From the NCBI GenBank assembly GCA_015059905.1, contig SUZN01000007.1:103141-167140 (forward strand): DNA of 64,000 nt, written 5' to 3'. Source of the stretch: Rikenellaceae bacterium. Its GTDB lineage: Bacteria > Bacteroidota > Bacteroidia > Bacteroidales > Rikenellaceae. The notes beneath the pieces are model-generated. The model worked only from the letters and a program-made list of their open reading frames with translations. It had not been told where the DNA came from and did no database searches. Both the position numbers and the translations under genes were made by a program. This document shows, one piece after another, positions 52,210 through 61,194 of this stretch; within the stretch, counting starts at the first letter, position 1; each line of letters starts with the position of its first letter.

Positions 52210-54819
52210 TTATCTTTTCTCTCTGTTTCGCTCGCGCCACTCTATTAGCTCGGGTGTGAGCTGGTCCTCGCGGTCGCTCCACTCGCCACTCATCAGCAGG
52301 CGTTCCTTCTGTCTATCCATATACTCCACAATAGAGAATGTGGGTCGCTTGCGTGCTTGACGCGCCTCTCGCTCCGAGGGGCGCACCACCCTATCAAAGA
52401 CCATCTCCTTGGTCGGGCGTAGCTCGGGCACCCACTTGAAGTTCTTGAGTTTGGTAGGTTGCGAGGCGGGTATCAATGCGAGCGGATACATCGTGAAGGG
52501 CACCTCATTGCGGTAGGTGATGCCCACCAGCTGCTGCTGCTCGATAAAGAACGATGCCGAAGCACTCTCCAGATAGGTCATCTCGACCACCAGCGGTGAG
52601 TCGTTGCTCTCGGTGCGGAAGTATATCGTCTGCACGTTACCATCCACGTCGTTGCGATATATCTCGTTATCCTTAAACAGGGCTGTCATCGTCTTGCCCG
52701 CCACCTGATTATAATATACGGTATCTACCTCGGCTATCATTATCGGCTCGCCCGTAAACTCCGCCCTCACGAGCTGGCTATTCTGCGTATGCACATCGAC
52801 CTGCTCGGCGGCAAGCTGATTTGCCTGGTTCCACATCACGGGATGAACGTAGAGGTGTATTATCGAATCCACCGAGTTGCTCACCAGCGAGTCACACACC
52901 ATCTGTGCATCGGCACGGAACATCTTCACATTGCGATACGCCTTCACCAGACGATATGCGCTGTCGCTCTTGATGGTTGTCGTCTGTGGCTCATCGGGCT
53001 TCGTGGTCTGCTCCTGCTTCACCTGTGCCGAGCTGTCCTGCGCCACCGTATCACGCAACAGCTCGCCCTTGATACGAGCATTACGCAGTGCCGCGATGCT
53101 ATCCTCACGGTCCAGCGCCGAGACATCCTTACCACGCGCTATGAGCTTCGCACGGCGCTCTGCGCGGCGGATAGAGTCATCAACGATACGCTGCAACTCC
53201 TTCGCCTTGGCTGCCTCCAGCTGCTTGTTTATCTTCGCCTGACGTACCATAGCGATAGAGTCGAGCTTCGCCTTGCGGAGTATAGCCTCCTCCTTCTTCT
53301 GCTTGGCTTTTATCTGCTTGAGGAGGAGTTTGCGCTGCTGCTTGTCATACGCCTTACGCTGCTTGGGACTGAGTTTCGACAACGAATCCACCAATCGCAG
53401 ACTATCCTCATTTATCGCCTTACCCTCAACGATATCCTTTACCACAGCCGAAGTATCTCTCTCCGCTGTCTGGCGTGCCTTCATATCTGTGCCCAGAGAA
53501 TTGTTCTGCGCCCCTGCGAGGTTACCGCCCTGACCGCCATTTCTATTACCGCCCTGACCGCCATTTCTATTGCCGCCCTGGCTGCCATTTTTATTGCCTC
53601 CCTGACTGCCGTAGAGCTCCTCCATACGACGAGCCATCTCCTCCATCGAGAGACCCTGCTCGCTCATATTGTTGAGCTCACGCTGCATCTGCTCCTGCTG
53701 CCTGCTCTGCTCGCCAAAGAGGGCATTTTGCGCCATCTGCGCACGTTTAAGACTATCCTCACGCTCCTTCTGCGGGTCGATTGTAAGCATCCACAACGAA
53801 TCGGCACACATATACACCGTATCGCTCTGCGTAGTGTCATAGCCCATTGCCGAGGCTCGGCGCGTAAGCAGGGCATTACCCTCCGCCTGCCAATACTCGG
53901 CAAAGTCTCCGAACGCCATCACCTTGTTCTTCACATCATCCATCTGGATGTTTCCTCGCGCCACAAGATGCTCTGCCGAACGATGATACTCCATCGTATC
54001 GCTCCACATCTCCTGCTCGGCGGTGAGCATATAACCCTTGCGTGTCACCATATAGAGGTCACGCTGACGGTCATAATAACCCTCCTCGGCGGCAAGATAC
54101 TCGCCATCGGCATTCCATATCTCGCTCGAAGAGAAGAAACGAGCCGACTCGGTCTGTGTGTTATAGATTATCGAGTCGCTCTTCATATCATAATCGGCAC
54201 CGTGCAGCTCCACCTGGTCAACGCATATCACATTATGCTCGTTGGCATCATAGTAACCACGCAACGACTCCAGGATGTTGTTATCGTGCACCAGCACGCC
54301 ACCGCCCGTATATTGACCTATGCGGGTTTCGGTGTTGAAGCTGAAGTTATAGGTATAGAGCAACGCATCGCCATCCACCACCTTGACTATCGGGGCATAA
54401 ATCTCTGCGTGAGCCGCCTCACCGTCATAGATGGCACTGTCGCCATAGATATATATAGAGTCCTGATTTATCACTACACGCGAGTAGAATCCCCAACGTG
54501 TATCGCTGTATCTTACTGCCGAGTCACACCAGATGACTGCTCCGTTGTGGTGTGCCGCAAAGTCGCCCACAAGATAGATTACGCTGTCGCCACCCTGATT
54601 GTAAGGCTTCACAAGGTCAGCCATATAGTCCACCTTGCGCTTGACTGTCTTTTGTGCTGCCCCCTGCTCTGCGCCCTTGTTCGCTCCGTTGCCTATGGTG
54701 TCCGCCGCCTGGCGTTGCTCCAGACGCCACTCTGCGCCACGACGCACCGACATCCCCTGTGCAAAGAGGATGCCCACAGCCGCCACGACGACGAGTAATG
54801 TTGCAACTATACGACGCAC
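52210..54819 (-). CDS. OstA/LptA-like protein with Gly-Asn repeats and Lys-rich coiled coil
   Basis: 869 aa, N-terminal membrane anchor or signal (RRIVATLLVVVAAVGILFAQ). Residues about 65-370 form an OstA/LptA-like beta-jellyroll (SVIYLVGDFAAHHNGAVIWCDSAVRYSDTRW, DSIYIYGDSAIYDGEAAHAEIYAPIVKVVDGDALLYT, VELHGADYDMKSDSIIYNTQTESARFF), then a Gln-rich helix, four GGQGGNRN-type repeats, and a long Lys/Arg/Ala-rich helix before a second OstA-like region. Family members in Bacteroidota are taken to take part in lipopolysaccharide transport. Follows surA and another PPIase on the same strand, an outer-membrane biogenesis run. Confidence 0.85.
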   Translation of the reverse strand: MRRIVATLLVVVAAVGILFAQGMSVRRGAEWRLEQRQAADTIGNGANKGAEQGAAQKTVKRKVDYMADLVKPYNQGGDSVIYLVGDFAAHHNGAVIWCDSAVRYSDTRWGFYSRVVINQDSIYIYGDSAIYDGEAAHAEIYAPIVKVVDGDALLYTYNFSFNTETRIGQYTGGGVLVHDNNILESLRGYYDANEHNVICVDQVELHGADYDMKSDSIIYNTQTESARFFSSSEIWNADGEYLAAEEGYYDRQRDLYMVTRKGYMLTAEQEMWSDTMEYHRSAEHLVARGNIQMDDVKNKVMAFGDFAEYWQAEGNALLTRRASAMGYDTTQSDTVYMCADSLWMLTIDPQKEREDSLKRAQMAQNALFGEQSRQQEQMQRELNNMSEQGLSMEEMARRMEELYGSQGGNKNGSQGGNRNGGQGGNRNGGQGGNLAGAQNNSLGTDMKARQTAERDTSAVVKDIVEGKAINEDSLRLVDSLSKLSPKQRKAYDKQQRKLLLKQIKAKQKKEEAILRKAKLDSIAMVRQAKINKQLEAAKAKELQRIVDDSIRRAERRAKLIARGKDVSALDREDSIAALRNARIKGELLRDTVAQDSSAQVKQEQTTKPDEPQTTTIKSDSAYRLVKAYRNVKMFRADAQMVCDSLVSNSVDSIIHLYVHPVMWNQANQLAAEQVDVHTQNSQLVRAEFTGEPIMIAEVDTVYYNQVAGKTMTALFKDNEIYRNDVDGNVQTIYFRTESNDSPLVVEMTYLESASASFFIEQQQLVGITYRNEVPFTMYPLALIPASQPTKLKNFKWVPELRPTKEMVFDRVVRPSEREARQARKRPTFSIVEYMDRQKERLLMSGEWSDREDQLTPELIEWRERNREKR
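53524..53610 (-). repeat. 24-bp in-gene repeat encoding (GGQGGNRN)n
   Basis: Two identical 24-bp units (53524-53547, 53548-53571), a third with four changes and a partial fourth. Each encodes 8 residues, so copy-number change would keep the frame. Confidence 0.9.
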
Positions 54820-54835
54820 TACGACCCTTGTTAAA

Positions 54836-56257
54836 TTACTTTACCCAATTAGGATACTCCCATTCGCCCTCGCGGAACTCTGGGTCGATATAGACATACA
54901 AGCCGTCAATCTTCTCCTTGAGCCACTTGTCAAAGACTTTGGTCTTTTTGTCCGACAACGCCATCTCCTCGATTGAGACGTAGTCCTCCTCGAGCGTAGC
55001 GGAGTGAGTAGGTATAACCTCCAGCAACTTGACAATCTTGCTGATTACATTACCGTTGATGTCGAGTGCCACAAACGCCTGCGACACATCGCCCTTCTTC
55101 ATCGTGATGAGGTTCATATAATCCTGCTGACGTGCGCTGAAATCCTCACGGCGGAACTTCGTAGCGGTATATTTCACATTGTTGGCATTGTAGCGCATCA
55201 AAAGGTCGTGGTTGGTCACCAGACCACCATTCATCTTCGTCAGGTTATCCTGCGAGTGCTTCAGCGCCGCCTCCTCGAAAGAGATTGAGTCAGCCTTAAT
55301 CAGCGTCGAGAGGCTATCGAGATAGTTCAGTGGCTCGGTCTCCTCCTCGATGGTATAGACAGGCTTCAACAGGATGTGACGATAGCGATACATTCCATTC
55401 TTTGGCTCCTCAAGCAACTCGATGATGTGGAAACCGAACTCCGACTCCACCACCTCCGAAATCTGTCCTGGCTTGAGCTTTGCCAACGCCTCTGCAAAAG
55501 GAGCTGTCAGCGTGCTCAATGGACCTGGAGGATACTCACCACCCTTCATCGCCGAGCCTGGGTCTTGAGAGTATGTACGCGCCAGAACTGCCATATTCGA
55601 CTTGCCCGAGATGATACGCTCACGCATATCCAGCAGTCGCTCCTTGGTACGACGCTTCGCCTCCTCCTGCGATGCTGGGAAACGCACGATGTGGGCATAC
55701 ACAAACTGCTCTGGCACCAGAGGCTTGTCCTCCTCCTTGAGCTCCTTGTAGAAGTGCTCTACCTCGCCTGGAGTGACAACCACGTTCTGCACAACATTCA
55801 TACGCATCTCCTCGGCATAGAGCTGCTCCGTTATCTTATGACGCAGAATGTCGCGATAGTTAAACAGCGGCATATGCTCCTTCGCCTCAAGCTCCTTCAC
55901 CGAGCCCGCCTCGGCAATCATCTTCTGCAAGATATCCTCTACCTGCGCCTCGATACGACCTTCGGCACCCACCACAACAGAGTCAATCAGAGCCTGACTA
56001 TAAAGCAATTTCTGCTTCATCAGCTCCTCCAAGCCCTCATTCATTGGGTCACGGTCAGAGGTGTAACCCTCCGAGCGACGCTGCTCAACAAGTTGCTTCG
56101 CCATCATCTGCACCTCCGACTGCAGGATTGAAGAGCCTCCAACCACCGCAACCACACGGTCGAGCACCACCTGACGCTTATCGGCAAATGCCACCGCAGT
56201 AGCCGCTATGGCTACCACAAACATCGCCAAAATACTCTTTTTCAACATATTTTTCAA
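54836..56257 (-). CDS. surA: periplasmic peptidyl-prolyl isomerase / chaperone SurA
   Basis: 473 aa with signal peptide (ATAVAFADKRQ). The SurA N-terminal chaperone domain (VVLDRVVAVVGGSSILQSEVQMMAKQL, GLEELMKQKLLYSQALID) is followed by a rotamase domain at about 190-300 (SQDPGSAMKGGEYPPGPLSTLTAPFAEALAKLKPGQISEVVESEFGFHIIELLE) and a second degenerate PPIC region. It escorts outer-membrane proteins across the periplasm. Upstream by 37 nt is another SurA-like lipoprotein; downstream by 17 nt is the OstA-like gene. Confidence 0.93.
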   Translation of the reverse strand: MKNMLKKSILAMFVVAIAATAVAFADKRQVVLDRVVAVVGGSSILQSEVQMMAKQLVEQRRSEGYTSDRDPMNEGLEELMKQKLLYSQALIDSVVVGAEGRIEAQVEDILQKMIAEAGSVKELEAKEHMPLFNYRDILRHKITEQLYAEEMRMNVVQNVVVTPGEVEHFYKELKEEDKPLVPEQFVYAHIVRFPASQEEAKRRTKERLLDMRERIISGKSNMAVLARTYSQDPGSAMKGGEYPPGPLSTLTAPFAEALAKLKPGQISEVVESEFGFHIIELLEEPKNGMYRYRHILLKPVYTIEEETEPLNYLDSLSTLIKADSISFEEAALKHSQDNLTKMNGGLVTNHDLLMRYNANNVKYTATKFRREDFSARQQDYMNLITMKKGDVSQAFVALDINGNVISKIVKLLEVIPTHSATLEEDYVSIEEMALSDKKTKVFDKWLKEKIDGLYVYIDPEFREGEWEYPNWVK

Positions 56258-56293
56258 TTTTCTATTATTTTCTTTCCAATTATATTCTTCAAA

Positions 56294-57202
56294 TTACTCT
56301 GCTGCCTGTTCCGTCTGGTTTGCGCCCTCCTGCTCGAAGCCAAATCTACGCAGGCGACCCTCCGCCTCGGCGCTACGGAATATCTCCTCCTCGTGCGTGC
56401 GGATAACCTCGGCACGACGACGTGTGAGCAATATACGGCGTATATTATCCGACACAACCTCCAGCGGTGCAACATTACCCTTGCGGCAAACCGATGTGAA
56501 ATCGAAGTAGTAACAATCCTTACCCATCTTCATCTCCTGCACACCCAGCTTATCGAGCAAAGGCTCATTATCCTCTGCCGCCAACACAGGCAGGTGAGCC
56601 AGGAAATCAGAGAAATTAACCCACTCGGCACGGCTGTCGATAAGTTCAAAGCCCTGTTTCTCGCACACATCCGAAAAACTCTTCTCCGCCTCGGCTGATG
56701 CCAGCGCCTTCTTCATCTGCTCCTTGAGCTTCTTGCTCTGACGGAACGCAGCGTCAAAACGCAACACACGACCCTTGACAAGTGTACGGTCAAGTGTAAA
56801 GTCACTCTTGTGAGCGTTGTAATACTCGGCTATCTGCTCGTCGGTAACCTCCTTCTCCATCCTTTGGTCGATGTAGTGCTGGTCCACACGCGAGGTGAGC
56901 AACGACTGGCGATAGTCCTCCACCAATTTCTCAATATCCTGCTCCGACGACTCAAAGAGTGCTGCCGCCTCCTCAATCTTCAGCTGGCGCACAAACCACT
57001 TATCGACATACGCCTTCACATACGCCACCGAATCCTCGCCCGTCAATGCCGCAGGCAACGTAGCCGCTATATCCTCACGCGTAAGGTCCTCACGACCAAC
57101 ACGCGCAATGACGTTGTCACCCACCAGATAGTCGGGCAACTCACGACACGACACCACCCACAAAGTGGCTACCATAAGCGATATTTTCAACAAACTGCGC
57201 AT
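56294..57202 (-). CDS. SurA-like lipoprotein (PPIase family, chaperone part)
   Basis: About 302 aa from ATG 57202 (MRSLLKISLMVATLWVVSC, lipobox VVSC). The track starts at a TTG inside the promoter. Sequence follows the SurA N-terminal plan (DNVIARVGREDLTREDI, EEAAALFESSEQDIEKLVEDYRQSLLTSRVDQHYI, VTDEQIAEYYNAHKSDF) and ends in an Arg-rich helix, but the catalytic rotamase core is not recognisable; such lipoproteins are frequent beside surA in this phylum. First gene of the PPIase-surA-ostA run. Confidence 0.82.
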   Translation of the reverse strand: MRSLLKISLMVATLWVVSCRELPDYLVGDNVIARVGREDLTREDIAATLPAALTGEDSVAYVKAYVDKWFVRQLKIEEAAALFESSEQDIEKLVEDYRQSLLTSRVDQHYIDQRMEKEVTDEQIAEYYNAHKSDFTLDRTLVKGRVLRFDAAFRQSKKLKEQMKKALASAEAEKSFSDVCEKQGFELIDSRAEWVNFSDFLAHLPVLAAEDNEPLLDKLGVQEMKMGKDCYYFDFTSVCRKGNVAPLEVVSDNIRRILLTRRRAEVIRTHEEEIFRSAEAEGRLRRFGFEQEGANQTEQAAE

Positions 57203-57211
57203 AATAATTGG

Positions 57212-57219
57212 CAAAGATA
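57212..57219 (-). promoter_or_regulatory. -7 element of the PPIase-surA-ostA operon
   Basis: Minus-strand TATCTTTG ending 9 nt before the ATG at 57202, so the transcript has a leader of only about 3-5 nt. It overlaps the TTG used by the ORF track, which can therefore be excluded as the start. Confidence 0.65.
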
Positions 57220-57268
57220 GTTTTTTTACGCGAATTTAACGATGAAATGGGCGAGATTATTACTTTTT

Positions 57269-58162
57269 CTACGAAATATTCTCTCTTTTTATGCGACTAA
57301 CCACCACAACCATACGCACCAGCGAGGCTAAAGCCACCACCGAACAGGCTCCATACACACTCCAATAGAGTATGCCATCGCCCAGCACATCGCGTAGAGT
57401 CAAAGACTCCAAATCAACCGTCAAAAGGAAGCACGCCGTAAGGTTATTCATCGCGTGAAGCAAAATCACAAGCACCAGCGAACGGTAACGCAAATAGTAA
57501 AAACCAAGCACCAGACCCGAAGCCGTAGCTGTGAGTGCAACCGATGCAGAGCCGTGCACCACTCCAAACAGTAGCGACGAAAGCAGCCACGCAACCAAAC
57601 CTCCGTAGGCTGACTTGAGCAGACCCGCCACATAGCCGCGAAAAACCACCTCCTCAAACAGCGGAGCAAGCAGTACAGCCGACACCAGCAGCCAACCGCC
57701 GCCACCCATCGCCGCTTGGTCGCCAGGCAACATCTCCGCCAATGGCTCCAAAGCGATACTCACACACCACAAAAGCAGGTAACCACACAGCAGACGGAAG
57801 GGCATCGCCCAGCCTGGATATTTGAAACGAATAGAGGCTTTCCAACCCCTCCAGCGACCATACGCAGCAAGCATCACAAGGCACACCACCATAGCCACAA
57901 AGTAGCTCACCGCCACCATTCGTGACTGCAGAAAACGCACCCACTCAACAACCTCGGAATCAACACTTTCGCGCATTATCTCGTTGGGCAGTTCCATACC
58001 AATCAGCGGTGCGACAAAACCACACACCACACCGCCCACAACCTGCGAAAGACAGAACAGAATCATCACCACCAGCGCATCCCACCAACGAGCCTGGGTC
58101 CTTACCACAGCGCCCTGCTCATTGCCATCCATTTGGCACATTTCTATATCAGTTTGCGACAT
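57269..58162 (-). CDS. CPBP-family intramembrane metalloprotease (CAAX protease-like)
   Basis: 297 aa with about 8 hydrophobic segments after a short N-terminal tail. The ABI/CPBP motifs are clear: LLAPLFEEVVFRGYVAGLL (Glu-Glu and R), SSLLFGVVHG (His) and ILLHAMNN (His). Related proteins cleave near prenyl-like tails in eukaryotes or act in bacteriocin immunity; the bacterial target here is unknown. It ends in a basic tail (RMVVVVSRIKRENIS). Diverges from parA over 216 bp. Confidence 0.88.
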   Translation of the reverse strand: MSQTDIEMCQMDGNEQGAVVRTQARWWDALVVMILFCLSQVVGGVVCGFVAPLIGMELPNEIMRESVDSEVVEWVRFLQSRMVAVSYFVAMVVCLVMLAAYGRWRGWKASIRFKYPGWAMPFRLLCGYLLLWCVSIALEPLAEMLPGDQAAMGGGGWLLVSAVLLAPLFEEVVFRGYVAGLLKSAYGGLVAWLLSSLLFGVVHGSASVALTATASGLVLGFYYLRYRSLVLVILLHAMNNLTACFLLTVDLESLTLRDVLGDGILYWSVYGACSVVALASLVRMVVVVSRIKRENIS

Positions 58163-58195
58163 ACCAAAACTATAAAATTAGCGTTTTACACTCGA

Positions 58196-58203
58196 CAAAG
58201 TTA
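58196..58203 (-). promoter_or_regulatory. -7 element of the CPBP protease gene
   Basis: Minus-strand TAACTTTG, 34 nt before the ATG. Confidence 0.5.
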
Positions 58204-58245
58204 ATCATTTTTCCCAAACCATTGTTTTATTTAATTTAATTTCAC

Positions 58246-58253
58246 TAATTTTG
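58246..58253 (+). promoter_or_regulatory. -7 element of the parA operon
   Basis: TAATTTTG with TTG about 21 nt upstream; 125 nt before the parA ATG, so the leader would be long and includes a CACCCTTTGGGTG hairpin. Confidence 0.5.
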
Positions 58254-58378
58254 TCCGATTATATGGGTTATTCAACGGTCGTACCAAATACCCCTGTCAC
58301 CCTTTGGGTGTGAGAGCAAAGGGGTTACGACAATGAAACCAAATTTTTGAATTATAAATATTTATACCACAAATACCG

Positions 58379-59164
58379 ATGGCGAAAGTAATCGCATTAG
58401 CAAACCAAAAGGGTGGCGTAGGCAAGACCACCACCGCAATCAACCTCGCAGCATCACTCGCCCTGCTGGGCAAGAAGGTGCTTCTGCTCGATGCCGACCC
58501 ACAGGCAAATGCCACATCGGGTCTGGGCTTTGACACCGACCTGGAGGGTATCTTCGAGTGTATCATAGGCGAAAAACGTGCCGAGGAGGTCATCCTGCAG
58601 AGCCCCGACATCAAGAAGCTCTGGCTGCTGCCCTCAAGCATTCAGCTGGTGGCTGCCGACAAGGAGCTGCCAAATATGGAGAATGCACACTTTGTGATGA
58701 AGAATATCATCGAGCCGATAAAGGATAAATACGACTACATCTTCATCGACTGCTCGCCATCGCTCGGCTACACCACAGTGAACATCCTCACCGCAGCCGA
58801 CACGGTGCTTATCCCCGTGCAGTGCGAGTATCTGGCGCTGGAGGGTTTGAGCAAGCTCCTGAACACCATCAAGATTGTCAAGAGCGGACTCAACCCCGAA
58901 CTCGACATCGAGGGCTTTGTGCTGACGATGTATATGCGTAACCGCCTGAACAACCAGGTGGCAACCGAGGTGCGCGAGCATTTCGGACCTCTCGCATTCG
59001 ACACCGTCATCCAGCGTAACATCCGCCTGGGCGAGGCTCCTTCACACGGCAAGCCCGTGATGTTATACGACGCTACTGCCACAGGTGCAGTAAACTACCT
59101 CAACCTTGCAAAGGAGTTCCTGAAGCGTAACCGCAAGGCTAAACAAGCACAAAAACAACAATAG
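58379..59164 (+). CDS. parA: chromosome partitioning ATPase ParA (Soj)
   Basis: 261-aa Walker-type ATPase that drives segregation of ParB-parS complexes. The deviant Walker A is KVIALANQKGGVGKTTTAINLAASLA, Walker A' LLLDADPQANATSGLG, Walker B YIFIDCSPSLG. Length and absence of an N-terminal HTH mark the chromosomal Soj type. It is followed 2 nt later by parB; order parA-parB-DUF5683-mltD is the usual Bacteroidota one. No consensus parS site was found in the window by eye. Confidence 0.96.
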   Translation: MAKVIALANQKGGVGKTTTAINLAASLALLGKKVLLLDADPQANATSGLGFDTDLEGIFECIIGEKRAEEVILQSPDIKKLWLLPSSIQLVAADKELPNMENAHFVMKNIIEPIKDKYDYIFIDCSPSLGYTTVNILTAADTVLIPVQCEYLALEGLSKLLNTIKIVKSGLNPELDIEGFVLTMYMRNRLNNQVATEVREHFGPLAFDTVIQRNIRLGEAPSHGKPVMLYDATATGAVNYLNLAKEFLKRNRKAKQAQKQQ

Positions 59165-59166
59165 AT

Positions 59167-60021
59167 ATGAAACAGAAAGGTTTAGGTCGAGGCTTGGATG
59201 CCATATTCGGCACCGAGAAGATAGCCGTAAAGGCTACCCCAATGGCACAGATTGAGGAGATTGCAATCAAGCAAATCACCCCTAATCCATTGCAGCCACG
59301 CACGCAGTTCGACGACGAGGCACTCGCCGAGCTCTCGGCTTCAATCAAGCAGCTGGGTATCATCCAGCCCATCACCGTCAAGCGACAGGACGAGGGTTAT
59401 ATCATCATCAGCGGTGAGCGTCGCTGGCGCGCGGCACAGATGGCTGGTCTGGAGACCCTACCCGCCTACATCCGCGAGGTGGACGATGAGAATCTGCACG
59501 CAATGGCATTGGTTGAGAATATCCAGCGTCAGGACCTCAACGCGATAGAGATTGCGCTGGGTATGCAGCGCCTTATCGAGGAGTGCAACCTCACACAGGA
59601 GGCTATGGCAGAGAAGGTGGGCAAGAAGCGCTCAACGGTATCGAATTATATGCGTCTGCTGACTCTCCCATCGGAGGTGCAGCTCGCGCTGAAGGAGGGT
59701 ATCATCACAATGGGTCACGCCAAGGCTTTGGCAGGCATCAGCGAGGACCGTCAGCTGTGGGCACTGAAGCGTTGCATCAAGAAGGCTATGTCGGTACGTC
59801 AGGCAGAGGAGATGGCACGCAAGCTCGCACTCCCTATCAATGTCGATATTGAGGAGGAGGATTACCCCGAGTCATACTCACGCCTAGTGGAGCAGATGGA
59901 GCATTACTTCTCTGACAAAATCAGCATCAAGCGCGGCAAGAACGGTGGAGGCAAGATTGTCATCGACTTCGCAAGCGATGCCGACATCGAATCATTCATC
60001 GAGCGTTTGCGTAACAGATAA
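59167..60021 (+). CDS. parB: chromosome partitioning CTPase/DNA-binding protein ParB
   Basis: 284 aa. Starts with the usual KQKGLGRGLDAIFG, followed by the ParB/Srx CTPase domain (ITPNPLQPRTQFDDEALAELSASIKQLGIIQPITV, SGERRWRAAQMAG with GERR), a KorB-type HTH (LTQEAMAEKVGKKRSTVSNYMRLLTLP, MGHAKALAG) and a short C-terminal dimer domain. Complete. Confidence 0.96.
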   Translation: MKQKGLGRGLDAIFGTEKIAVKATPMAQIEEIAIKQITPNPLQPRTQFDDEALAELSASIKQLGIIQPITVKRQDEGYIIISGERRWRAAQMAGLETLPAYIREVDDENLHAMALVENIQRQDLNAIEIALGMQRLIEECNLTQEAMAEKVGKKRSTVSNYMRLLTLPSEVQLALKEGIITMGHAKALAGISEDRQLWALKRCIKKAMSVRQAEEMARKLALPINVDIEEEDYPESYSRLVEQMEHYFSDKISIKRGKNGGGKIVIDFASDADIESFIERLRNR

Positions 60022-60033
60022 AGCCTGCTCACG

Positions 60034-61194
60034 ATGATTTTTGGCTTAAATAGTTCACTCCGCGCGGCTATCAGCACCGCCTCACTCCGCCTCTTGTTGG
60101 TGGCGGTGGTGTTGTGCTTTGCCCTGAAGCAGGAGGCTACGGCACAAAATTTCAAACGTGGCGACAAGCAGTTGGTCACAGGCGGAATATTGGTGCGTGA
60201 CACCACAAAGATTGACTCTGCGAAGATTGAGACCAAGGAGGAGCTGAAACGACGCGAGAAGCTGCATCGCCGCAAGATGGACTCACTGGCTCGTTACGAG
60301 CAACGTCTGCAACGCGCCATCGAGCAGGACCGTGTGGACGAGGAGGGAAACATCATCCCCCGAGAACCACTCTTCAGCGATTCATCTTCGCTCTCGAAGG
60401 TCTGCCTGACGGCAGCAGTACTGCCTGGATATGGTCAGATTTACAACAAGCAGTATTGGAAGTTGCCCATACTCTACGGTACGGTAGGCGCCTCGATTGG
60501 TATGTGGGCATATTTCGGCAGCGAGTACCGTCCCCTGAAACGTCAGTATGACGAACTGCTGTTGCAAGGTATGAGCCGCACAGAGGAGCTCAACGCTGTG
60601 CAGCGTGATATGATACGCGCCAACACCAAAAAGCAGATATTTATGTTCACCACAGCAGCCTCCTATATCTATTTCCTGGGCGATGCTGCGCTGAACTACT
60701 CCACCAACGAGGTGTCGAGCGTGAAGAAGGCGACAACACTCTCGCTCATCTGCCCTGGTGCGGGACAGATTTACAACAAGAGTTATTGGCGCGCCCCAAT
60801 CGTTGTGGGCGGACTGGCGTCGATGATATATGTCATTGATTGGAACAATCGTGGTTTCCAGCGCTTTAAGAAGGCATACTCACTACGTGCCGACTATGAG
60901 CAGAACCCCGATAAATATCCCAACGGCTCGGCAGACGAGTTCGGAGGCCGCTACTCGACGACGTTCCTGAAGAACCTGCGTGACTCCAATCGCCGTAACC
61001 GCGACTTGAGTATCCTGCTCACGGCAGGTATATATGTCTTTCAGGCTATTGACGCTCACGTCGATGCCCACCTGAAGGACTTCGATGTGTCGGACAACCT
61101 CACGGTCGATTTGAAACCGATGTTCGACTGCCAATACACCTATCACAACGGTGCAACACCGATTTTTGGATTTGACTTAAACGTAACATTTTAA
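60034..61194 (+). CDS. DUF5683-domain membrane/exported protein
   Basis: 386 aa with an N-terminal hydrophobic segment (LLLVAVVLCFALKQEATAQ). The DUF5683 core shows PGYGQIYNKQYWKLPILYGT and a second, PGAGQIYNKSYWRAPIVVGG about 100 residues later, an internal duplication of a Gly-rich, membrane-associated motif. Between them are two further hydrophobic stretches. Function is unknown; the gene is regularly found between parB and mltD in Bacteroidota, suggesting an envelope role tied to division. Starts 12 nt after parB and overlaps mltD by 1 nt. Confidence 0.85.
   Translation: MIFGLNSSLRAAISTASLRLLLVAVVLCFALKQEATAQNFKRGDKQLVTGGILVRDTTKIDSAKIETKEELKRREKLHRRKMDSLARYEQRLQRAIEQDRVDEEGNIIPREPLFSDSSSLSKVCLTAAVLPGYGQIYNKQYWKLPILYGTVGASIGMWAYFGSEYRPLKRQYDELLLQGMSRTEELNAVQRDMIRANTKKQIFMFTTAASYIYFLGDAALNYSTNEVSSVKKATTLSLICPGAGQIYNKSYWRAPIVVGGLASMIYVIDWNNRGFQRFKKAYSLRADYEQNPDKYPNGSADEFGGRYSTTFLKNLRDSNRRNRDLSILLTAGIYVFQAIDAHVDAHLKDFDVSDNLTVDLKPMFDCQYTYHNGATPIFGFDLNVTF

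Noticed and set aside
52789-54798. 669-aa ORF opposite the OstA-like gene
   Set aside because: A long antisense frame caused by codon bias; the His/Leu/Arg-rich low-complexity product shows no domain, while the minus strand encodes a coherent OstA-like protein.
58163-60021. parS site near parAB
   Set aside because: No TGTTNCACGTGAAACA-like 16-mer seen in or around the operon.
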